46,135 nucleotides of DNA from positions 1 through 46,135 of the forward strand of contig JACKPZ010000027.1 in NCBI GenBank assembly GCA_024233135.1, read 5' to 3'. This stretch comes from Akkermansiaceae bacterium. GTDB lineage: Bacteria; Verrucomicrobiota; Verrucomicrobiia; Verrucomicrobiales; Akkermansiaceae. Below the pieces are notes generated by a model. It searched no databases, was not told where the DNA came from, and worked only from the letters and a program-made list of their open reading frames with translations. Shown here piece after piece: positions 11,386 to 20,600 of this stretch. Position 1 is the first letter of the stretch; every line of letters begins with the position of its first letter. The position numbers and the translations under genes are program-made.

Positions 11386-13263
11386 ATGAATTTCCGTTGG
11401 CTCAACGCCCTGTTCTGGGGCAATTCCGTGGCGCTCGCTTGGATGTGGGGGCTCGGCCTGTTTTTCAGCGTCCAGATCACCTTCATGTTCGGCCTGCAGG
11501 GGCTGCTGCTCTTCGCGGTGCCCAACGCGCTGGGCCTCAGCCTTTTCGGCTGGCTCACCCAGGTGGTCGCGAACCGCCATGCCGGCGGGCCGGAGTCGCT
11601 GGCGACCTTCTTCGAGAAGTTCGCCCGGCCCTTCCGCCTGATCCTCTTCCTCTATCAGGTGGTGGCGCTCACGCTCACCGTCTTCGCGCTCACGAAATAC
11701 CTGTTCTGGCCGCTCGATCTCGTTTCCGGGCCGATGACCGCCATTTATCTCGGCATGGTCGTCTTCGTGGTGCTGGCCGCCGGCTGCTTGTTTGGCGAGG
11801 AATTTGGCATCCAGCGCATCAAGTTCGGCCACGGTCTCTTCGGGGCGGTGGTCCTGTTGTGCATCGCCGTCATTCTGTTCCACCTGAAACCGCTGGTTCC
11901 GGAGAACCTCGGATGGGGCCCGGCGGACGCGAAGGCATGGGGTGGCCCGACGATGGCAGGTTTTGTCATCCCGCTGGTCATCGGCCTGCTCGTCGGGCCG
12001 TGGCTCGACCTCCAGCACTGGCAACGCGCCATCCAGATCCACCGCGAGCGGACGTCCATCCGCGCCAGCTACCTGTGGGGCGGCCTGATCTTCTTCCTGC
12101 TGCTTCTGTTCCACGGCTGCCTCGCCGCATGGGTGCTCCACAAGACCGGCGTGGCGGATTACGGAAACGTCGGTCTCGACAAGTTCCGCTACGCCCATCA
12201 GCTCGTCGTCCAATACATCGAGGGGTTGCCGCCCGAAGCCAAGGGGCTGCTGCCGGCCGCCTATTTCACCTTCCTCGGCATCTGTGTGCTCACCACGCTC
12301 GACAGCGGCTACATCGCGCTCAAGTGGTTCCTCGGAAACACCATCGCCAAGAGCCAGAACGTGCTCGTCGGCATGCTGCCGAAACGCCTGCTCGACTCGC
12401 CGATCCCGACCTTCTTCCTCGTGGCGTTCGTCACGCTCGTTGGTCTCGTCGCGCGCTTGGAACTGGAATACTTCATGGTGTTCTACGCCTCGTTTTTCGT
12501 CGGCTACGCCGCGCTGGCCATCGCCCGTTGTTTCGTTCCCAATTCACAGCAGCCGCTGCCGCAGATCCGGATGTTCTCGCTGGCGAGCATCTCGCTGGTC
12601 GTCTTCGCCTTCGGCTATTGCACCGGAGCGAACCTCCTGCTTGTCCTCGGCTCGGTGCTCCCGCTCGTCTATGTCGTCTGGCTCGTCGTCAACACCGATC
12701 TCCTGCGCGTCGTCACCGCCAAGGCCGGCGAGGTGATCGAGGCCGCCGCCCACGAGATCCCCGCCATCAAGACGATCACCAAGACAGCCTCGGCCATCGG
12801 CGCCACCCACGTCACCGCGCCGCTCCCCGCCGACGCCCATTCGCTCTCCGGCCACTTCGAGGGGAAATGGTTCGTTTATTCGTTCATCGCGACCTATCAG
12901 GACACCAACTCCGTCGGCAACGTTTACTTCGGAATGTATGGTCTCTTCGTCGGCAAGACCCGCGAGTTGTTCTTCGACAAGGCGATGCCGGACTTCGACC
13001 TCAAGACCACCAAGTTCTACATCCTCACCCGTTCGTTCGAGCACAAGTTCGTGCGCGAGGCGCGCGAATTCGACGTCATCACCGTGAAAATCCGCGTCGC
13101 CGATTTCAACCGCAAGTTCTGCACCCTCGAGCACCAGATCTTCGGCTCCGAGAACGAGCTGCTAGGGAAGGGGAAACAAAGCCTGCTCTTCGTTTCCTCG
13201 AAGGACTACAGCCTGCTCGACATCCCCGGCGAGGTTTACAACGCGTTCGTGCCGTACGTGTGA
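11386..13263 (+). CDS. Sodium-symporter-like permease fused to a hotdog thioesterase domain
   Basis: Residues 1 to about 440 hold about 12 membrane helices, with symporter-like features such as PWLDLQHWQRAIQIHRE and TTLDSGYIALKWF, recalling the SSS/APC superfamily. Residues about 480-625 are soluble and read YSFIATYQDTNSVGNVYFGM, then YGLFVGKTRELFF and IRVADFNRKFCTLEHQIF. This is a 4HBT-type hotdog fold most like the enediyne-type thioesterases, which carry a GNVYF motif. The fusion suggests a membrane enzyme that hydrolyses an acyl-thioester next to a transporter, but substrate and direction are unknown. ATG 11386 precedes the first helix. It is divergent from the chaperone gene and ends two bases before the convergent ispH stop. 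Confidence 0.7.
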   Translation: MNFRWLNALFWGNSVALAWMWGLGLFFSVQITFMFGLQGLLLFAVPNALGLSLFGWLTQVVANRHAGGPESLATFFEKFARPFRLILFLYQVVALTLTVFALTKYLFWPLDLVSGPMTAIYLGMVVFVVLAAGCLFGEEFGIQRIKFGHGLFGAVVLLCIAVILFHLKPLVPENLGWGPADAKAWGGPTMAGFVIPLVIGLLVGPWLDLQHWQRAIQIHRERTSIRASYLWGGLIFFLLLLFHGCLAAWVLHKTGVADYGNVGLDKFRYAHQLVVQYIEGLPPEAKGLLPAAYFTFLGICVLTTLDSGYIALKWFLGNTIAKSQNVLVGMLPKRLLDSPIPTFFLVAFVTLVGLVARLELEYFMVFYASFFVGYAALAIARCFVPNSQQPLPQIRMFSLASISLVVFAFGYCTGANLLLVLGSVLPLVYVVWLVVNTDLLRVVTAKAGEVIEAAAHEIPAIKTITKTASAIGATHVTAPLPADAHSLSGHFEGKWFVYSFIATYQDTNSVGNVYFGMYGLFVGKTRELFFDKAMPDFDLKTTKFYILTRSFEHKFVREAREFDVITVKIRVADFNRKFCTLEHQIFGSENELLGKGKQSLLFVSSKDYSLLDIPGEVYNAFVPYV

Positions 13264-13264
13264 T

Positions 13265-14506
13265 TCAATCTTCGGCCTGCAGCCGGGACAACTCCTCCCT
13301 CGCCACGCCCCGCAGTTCGAACACTCGGAACACCGTCTCCTCGATCAGGTTGTTCGGGCACGATGCCCCCGCGGTGATGCCGATGGTCACCGGGCCGTCG
13401 CCGGAAAACAGCCGGGCGTAGTCCGACTTCACCTCCTCGCCGCGGTGCAGGTCGTAGTGCACGATTTCCTCGAGCGACTGGATGCAGGACGCCCCGCGGA
13501 TGAAAAACGTCGGCACTTTCGCCTCGGCGATCTCCACGAGGTGGCTTGTGTTCGAGCTGTTGTAGCCGCCGACGACGAGCAGTAGATCCGGCGGGTTCTT
13601 CAACATCTCGAACAAGGCGTCCTGACGCTCCTGTGTGGCTCCGCAGATGGTGTCGAAGACTTGGAAGTTGTCCGGTTTCCCGTCGCGGTCGATCACCGTC
13701 GCGCGCACCCGTCGCTGGATCTCCTCGGTCTCGCCCTTGAGCATCGTCGTCTGGTTCGCCAGACCGACGCGCTCGAGGTGCTTGTCCGGATCGAAGCCCG
13801 GCTCGTATCCGCCCTTGAAGCGCTTCAGGAACTCCTCCCGGTCGCCGCCGTTGCGGATGTAGTCGCACACGTAGTCCGCGTCGGAAAGCGTGAGCACGAT
13901 CAAGTAGTGCCCGTTTCCATCCTCGCCGGTCGCCCGAGACGCGGTGGCGCGGGTTTCCTCGTGCCCCGCCTTGCCGTGGATGATCGATGTGACGCCCTCC
14001 TTCGCGTAGCTGCGCACCCGCCGCCATACCTTCATGACGTCGCCGCAGGTGGTGTCCACCACGTAGCAACCGTGCTCGGCGAGTTTCAGCATGAACCCCG
14101 TCGGTGCGCCGAACGCCGGCACGATCACCACGTCCTCGTCGGTGAGTTCGTCGTAGGTCGCGTCCATCTCCTTCCACGGCAGCGAGACGATGTCCATTTC
14201 GCGCAGGTGGCGGTTCACGTCCGGATTGTGAATGATCTCGCCGATGAGGAAGATCCGCTTGTCCGGAAACACCCGCCGCGACGCGTAGGCGAGGTCGATC
14301 GCCCGTTCGACGCCGTAGCAGAAGCCGAACTGTTCCGCCAGCAGCACGGTCGTGTCGCCGATGGTGAGCCGTCCGCCCTTGCCGCGGATGGTTTCCACGA
14401 TGGACGAGTGGAAATGTTTCGCCACCTCGGCGGTGACGAGGTCCATCACATCCGGCCGCCGCACGTTCACGCGGCCGCGTTTCGAATTCTTCATCGAGTC
14501 GGGCAT
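13265..14506 (-). CDS. ispH: 4-hydroxy-3-methylbut-2-enyl diphosphate reductase IspH
   Basis: IspH carries out the last step of the MEP isoprenoid pathway, reducing HMBPP to IPP and DMAPP with a [4Fe-4S] cluster. The three cluster cysteines are in GFCYGVERA, DTTCGDVMKVW and ITAGASCPNNLIEE. The HGKAGHEET and SNTSHLVEIA motifs fit the active site. At about 410 residues it belongs to the longer cyanobacterial/plant-like form, against roughly 310 in E. coli. The start is either ATG 14506 or ATG 14494, four codons apart, and neither has a clear Shine-Dalgarno. It is divergent from the giant amylase gene across about 150 bp. DMAPP made here is also the MiaA substrate. Confidence 0.95.
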   Translation of the reverse strand: MPDSMKNSKRGRVNVRRPDVMDLVTAEVAKHFHSSIVETIRGKGGRLTIGDTTVLLAEQFGFCYGVERAIDLAYASRRVFPDKRIFLIGEIIHNPDVNRHLREMDIVSLPWKEMDATYDELTDEDVVIVPAFGAPTGFMLKLAEHGCYVVDTTCGDVMKVWRRVRSYAKEGVTSIIHGKAGHEETRATASRATGEDGNGHYLIVLTLSDADYVCDYIRNGGDREEFLKRFKGGYEPGFDPDKHLERVGLANQTTMLKGETEEIQRRVRATVIDRDGKPDNFQVFDTICGATQERQDALFEMLKNPPDLLLVVGGYNSSNTSHLVEIAEAKVPTFFIRGASCIQSLEEIVHYDLHRGEEVKSDYARLFSGDGPVTIGITAGASCPNNLIEETVFRVFELRGVAREELSRLQAED

Positions 14507-14607
14507 CCGCCGGGGATCTAAGCGCGGAAACCGCCGGCGACCAACCGCTTTTTCCGCCCCCGTGCGCTCATCGTTCCTTGTAAACCGGGGGTTCCGGCGC
14601 GACATGT

Positions 14608-14614
14608 GGAGGAG
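14608..14614 (+). promoter_or_regulatory. Strong Shine-Dalgarno before a leader mini-ORF
   Basis: GGAGGAG lies 8 nt before ATG 14623 but 46 nt before ATG 14661 of the giant amylase gene. It is the strongest ribosome-binding site seen in the window and serves the short upstream frame rather than the large gene directly. Confidence 0.55.
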
Positions 14615-14622
14615 AATGCGCC

Positions 14623-14664
14623 ATGAAACCCGGCCGTGACACGGCAGGCGCTTCTTTGTCATGA
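14623..14664 (+). CDS. 13-codon leader mini-ORF coupled to the giant amylase gene
   Basis: The frame reads MKPGRDTAGASLS and stops at TGA 14662-14664. It overlaps the ATG of the next gene (14661) as ATGA. It has the strong GGAGGAG site at 14608-14614 with good spacing, whereas the large gene has none of its own. The start context CATGAAACCCG is repeated at both ATGs, 38 bp apart. The likely role is translational coupling. An alternative is a small duplication that left a nonfunctional upstream start. Confidence 0.4.
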   Translation: MKPGRDTAGASLS

Positions 14665-17600
14665 AACCCGTCGTTTTCCGCATCCTCCTCCTTTGGCTGC
14701 TTCTCGCCCGTTTCGTCTTTGGCGAGGCGATGCTCCAGTATTTCAACACGAGCTGGGCCGAACTCACCCGCAAGATGCCGGAACTCGCCGAGGCCGGCTA
14801 CAGCTCGCTGTGGCTGCCGCCGCCGACGAAGGGCAGCGGTGGACTCTCGGTGGGCTACGACCTGTGGGACCGCTTCGACCTCGGCTCGAAGGACCAGCGC
14901 GGCACCGTGCGCACCCGCTACGGGACGGAGGCCGAGCTTCTGGAGATGGTGCGCGTCGCCCACCGCTTCGGGATCCGCGTGTACTTCGACAACATCATGA
15001 ACCACAACGCGTTCGACGTGCCGGGCTACAACGCCTTTACGCCGATCGATGTCTATCCCGGTTTCGTGCCCGAGGATTTTCACCTCCGGCGCACCGAGGA
15101 CGGGTTCTATCGAAAGTGGGACAACACCCGCGACTGGAACGACGCGTGGCAGGTCCAGAACCTCGGGCTGGCCGACCTCATCGACATCGCCACCGAGCCC
15201 GGCGGCACCAACTACAACCACGGTTCCTACGAGGGCGACACGATCCCGAAGATCAAGTTCATCCGCCACCCGAACAACCCGGAATACTACTGCTACGACG
15301 CGAACGGAACCTACGTCGGCTTCGGCCCCGGCAACGGACTCACCGCCGGCTACATCCAAGCGAACCCGGCGGCCTACGCCGAGCGCGTCGAGGACATGCT
15401 CAACCGCGCCGCCCGCTGGCAGCTCGACCGCACCAAGGCCGACGGCTACCGCCTCGACGCGGTGAAACACACGCCCGCGGATTTCTTCGGAGCCACCTTC
15501 GGCGTCGACAAGGACAGCAGCGACTACGGCTACCTCGGACAGGTGCAGCGCCAGTTCAACCTGAGCCGTGGATTTTCCGATTCAAACCACCGCGACTCCG
15601 TCTTCAACACCGAGCAAGGCCGCGACGACGCCATGGTCTTCGGCGAGCACCTCGGCCAGCCGCCCGCCTACAGTTCGTATATCGACGCCGGCATGCGCCT
15701 CGTCGACAACGACCTGCGCTCGAACCTCAACAACACGCTCGGCAGTCCGTTCAACGGACTCGCCGGCTATCAAAATGCCGGCTGGGGCGGTTTCCCGGAC
15801 TCGGTGACGGTGATGCACGCCCAGAGCCACGACAGTGACTACGCCGCCGGCCGCGAGCTCCAGCACGCGATCTATTTCACCCGCGCCGGTCTCGGACTGA
15901 TCTATACCGATGGCAACTACCATGCCGAGACCCTCGGCGAGAGCGGCGGGGCCTTTCCTCGCCACGCCAATACCGCCTTCCTCGGGCAGTGGGGCGACCA
16001 GCGGGTCCCCAACCTGCTCAAGATCCACCGGGACTTCGCGCGCGGATATCAGAAGGGCATCACCGGCACCGCGGACCTCATCACCTACGAGCGGATCGAC
16101 AAACGCGAGGACGGCGGGATGAGCGACGCGGCGGGCGCGACCATGCTCGTCGCCATCAACGACAACTACTCCAGCGGTGTCGGCCTCACCGGCGGCACAT
16201 CGTTTCCCTCGACCGGAGGTGCCGGCGGTGAGGATAACCCGAACACCGGCGACGAGTATCTCTATCAGTACGCCCGCGGTTACGGCAGCCAGGTGGGATT
16301 CTACAGCTACGCGTCCTCACTCGGCTCGGTGATCGTGCCGTCCGGATCCTATTTCGTCTTCGCGCCGCGCACGCCCGAGGAATCCGATCTCTGGAAAAAC
16401 GCCGGCGGCAAACCGATCACCATCTATCAGAACGGAGCCGAGGCCGGCACGGTCACCGTCACCCGCCGCGACGGACCGGACGGCGATCCGGGGTTCAACC
16501 CCTACGGCGTGGCCGACCCGGTCACCGACGACTTCGCCTACGACTACGAGGTTCCCCGCGTCAGCAGCGCGCAGGATCTGAGCTTTGTCGTTCGCGCCGA
16601 CGGTTCGGCGGAAAACATCCTGCTGAGACTCGACGGCGGCATCGACCTCAACGGCACCGTGCCCGGCGGCAACACCGACCCGCTCCTCCGCGACCATCCG
16701 CCCGCGATCTCGACCGATGTGTTCCTCGGCTTCGAGCAGGCGACCTACATCGACCGCCAGTTCGCCGAGAAATTCGCCGCCGCGGACACGACGCGCTGCC
16801 AGATCGGGTCCGCGGGCGCGGAAACGTATGCGAAAGTCATCGGCACCCCGGGTTTCACCATCGCCGACGGACCGGTTGCGGCCAACGACTACGGCACCGA
16901 TGGCGGACGCCACGCGTCGTTCCTCTATCATGATCCAGCGGCTGATGTCGGCGGCACGCCCGGCGGCGGATGGCCCGGCGGCACGCCGCCGAAACAATAC
17001 GCCGAGGATGTCTCGACGATTTCCGTGTGGGCCAAGCCCAACGGCGTGGGCGCCGGCTTCCGCATGTTCTTCTACTACACTTCCGACGGCAGCAATCCCG
17101 AAGGCGCGGGCGGCCGCGGACTTGGCACGACGTTCGTCGAGGAGATGAGCTTCTCCCACAACGAAGGCGGCGACGACTGGTGGATGAGCGCGACCATTCC
17201 CAAGCCGACGGTCGGTGAGACGCTGAAATACAAGGTCGGCATCTACAAGGAAGGCGCCTCCAGCGTCTATCCGTCCGGCCCGGATTCGGTGGACCGCAAG
17301 AAGCGGATGATGACCACCTTCGAGATCGATGGCTTCGATGCCGACACGATCGTGCACGCCCCGCACAACGACTACGGCGTGCAGGAAACCGGCTTGGCCG
17401 AGGGTTTCCACGTGCTCAAGGCCCGGCCCTTCCTCAAGCGCGACGGCAAGACCTCGCTCTACGACACGCTGGTCCAGACCTTCTACTTCGATGCCGAGAA
17501 ACCGGGCGGCCAGATCGTTTATCCGGGATCGAACGGCGAAACGGTCGGCGGCTCGGAATACGGCGTGGTGGTCCGTGCCGACAACTCGACGAACTCCGTC

Positions 17601-20600
17601 TGGTTCCGCATCACCGATGGAGACGCCACCAACGATGACTCCGCCACCGGGGCGGACAACGGCAACGGCGCCTGGGTGCGGGCCGCGGAGGTCACCCCAA
17701 GCGCGAGCGTGGTGCCCGCGGACCCGGAGCACCGGCGCGAGTTCCGTTTCAACTACGTGAACATCCCGTCGTCCGGCAGCGCGACGATCGAGGTGCGACT
17801 CAAGGAGCTCAGCTCGTCGGAGGACAACAACCTCTCCGACAACGCCGGCCACTTCACCACGCTCACCCGCACGGTCAACACCGCGGGCCCGGACTACCGG
17901 ATGTTCATCGCCTATCCGCCCAATGACGGCGCGGCGATCGACGACAGCTATGTGGTGAAGGCGTATTTCTCGAAGATCCTTGCGGATGGACTCAGCGAGG
18001 GTGACCTGAAGGCGCGTTTCCGGGTTCGCTACGGTCCGGATGACAGTTGGCCCGCCGGCGTCCAGATTCTCGACTCGGCGGCGCTTTCCATCGCCTACAA
18101 CGAGACCGCCGAGTATCACGCGCTGGCTTTCACTCTGCCGAACCTCTACGACGGCCGGCCGGAATTCCTCCACCGCATCGAGGTGACTCACGATCGGCCG
18201 GACCCGCTCGCGGATCTAACGGCCACCCGCCGCGTCACGGCGCTTCCCAGCACCAAGCCGCGTATCACGATCCTCCAGCCGCAGGAGTTCGGCAGCGATG
18301 GCAAACCCGTCGAAATCATTCTTCCGGACGGACCCGGCGCCGACTCGCTCGACTACACGGTGCGCGTGGAAACCGACACCGCGACAACAACGGTGGATCT
18401 CGCGTTCCTGCTAGGAAGCGGCACGCTCACCCCGGTCGATGCGGACGACGTCACGCCCGGCATCCAGCCGGAGATCGTCGGTTCGAGCGCGTTCTGGGAT
18501 TTCACATGGACGATCACGCAGCCCGGATCCTACCGCATCGAAGCCACCGCGACCGGCCCCGGCGGAGTGAACACGGACCGCCGCAACGCAACCGTGATTT
18601 ATCGGCAGATCGTCGGCGATGATCCGAACGACCTTGACGATGATGACGACGGCCTCGCCGACTTCGACGAAGGAACGGTGACACCGCTGCCGAACGGTTT
18701 TCCCACGGACGATTCCCGCTACAAGCCGAATCCCGAGAACTGGAGCAACAGCGACGTTCATGTCCACAACGCCTACGGTCGCTCCGTTCCGCTGCTTCCC
18801 GACAGCGATGGAGACGGTCTTCCCGACGGCCTCGAAGTCGGTTGGCGGACTCCGTCGTCCGATACCAACACCGCCACCGACTCGAACGGTGATGGTTTCC
18901 CGAACTTCATCGGCGACCTGGATCCACCATTCTACAACACCCTCGACAACCTCGGCTCCGTGCCCGGCGTCAACAGCGCCAGCGAGGGCGGCGACCGCGC
19001 GAAGCAACTGTGGGGCTCCACCACCGATCCTGGAAATCCGGACAGCGATGGCGACGGACTTCTCGACGGCATCGAGGATGCCAACGCCAACGGCTGGATC
19101 GACGGCGACGGCGCGTCGCTCGCCACCATCGACCCGCCGACGCTCGGTCGCTCGTGGCCGAACGGCAGGATCGACTCCGGAGAAACATGGACCGAAACCT
19201 CGCCCAACGACGCCGACACAGACGACGACGGTCTCTCCGACGGCTACGGCGAAGACAAGGATTCCAGCGGCACGATCACCGGCGACACCAACGAAGACCG
19301 TGTCTGGCAATCGGGAGAAATCTGGACCGAAACCGATCCGCTCAACGACGACACCGACGGCGACGGTCTGCCCGACGGTTGGGAAGTGCGCTTCGGATTC
19401 AATCCGCTCGACGATGGCACCAGCACTCTTGATGGCAGTGCGGCGAAAGTGGAAAACGGCCCGAATGGCGATCCGGACGGCGACGAGATCAACAACATCA
19501 GCGAACTCCTTGCCGGCACCGACCCGCGGGTCGATAACTCGGTGATCCTGCAGCCCGGCGAGGAAATCGTCATCGGCCCCGTGGGCGACGCCGATGCCAT
19601 CGTCCACGGCGCGGTCACCAACCGCCAGATCTTCACCGATTGGAAAATCGACGATCTCGTCGTTCTCGACGAGTTCGAAGGCGACGGTTCCGGCAACCAG
19701 GGCGGCGACACCTATCTTGGTTACGACGGCCACGACACGTCGCGCGACATGGTCGCCTTCTACGCCCGCGACGGTGGGGACACGTCCGTTGGCGGCACCG
19801 GGGAGTTTTATTTCCGTGTCGATTTCCAAGATCTGAAACCCTACGCAGAAGAAGGAAACCTCGACCTCTACGTGCTCGTGGACACCGGCAACCAGTCGGT
19901 CGGCGAATACACGCTGCCTGACGAACTCGACACCGGCACGCTCATGCGCTGGGAGGCCTGCGTCGCGGTCTATCAGTCGAACAACGGCGCGGTCTATGTC
20001 GATACGAACCCGGCGAACAACACGACATCCATCAATCAGGATCTCTTCTCCAAAGGTGTCGTCCGCCGCGACCAGACGAGCGCCGATGGTTTCAGGAAAG
20101 CGTGGTTCGACAGCAACTTCGACGCGGTCGAGTTCTCGATCGACCGCAAGGCCCTCACCGACGCCGGCTGGCTCGGTGATCCCGCCTCGCTCAACTTCCA
20201 GGTCATCACCGTGCGCGACGGCACCCAGAACTCGCCTCGCGGAGCGGGGGACATCGGCGGCCGCACCGACATCCGCGATACGATCTACGACGACTGGCTC
20301 GCTGAGGACTACTGGCGCGACCAGGGATACATCGGCCAGAACAGCGAGTTGAAATCCTGGTTCAACTACAACGGTCCCGACCGCGGCAAACGCACCAAGG
20401 TGATGCTGCTCGCCCATGGCAACGATCCGCTTCGGACCGGCACGGAAATCCACGGAGTTCTCAACGATGGCGATGGCGGCGGTTACTACCGTCCGCTCGA
20501 CGTCCACGAAGCCTACGGCGCGAAACTCGGGCTCCACATCACGCCCACGCTCGCCTCGGCCATCGAGTGGGCTTCCGTCGATCCCGCCGCCGGCAAGCCG

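Noticed and set aside
18640..19540. Tandem DNA repeat or CRISPR-like array
   Set aside because: The repetition is at protein level (Asp-rich calcium loops); the DNA units differ and spacing is irregular.
18640..19540. Cellulosome dockerin domains
   Set aside because: The DxDGDG loops are not in the paired 22-residue dockerin arrangement and no cohesin is present; thrombospondin-3-like repeats fit better.
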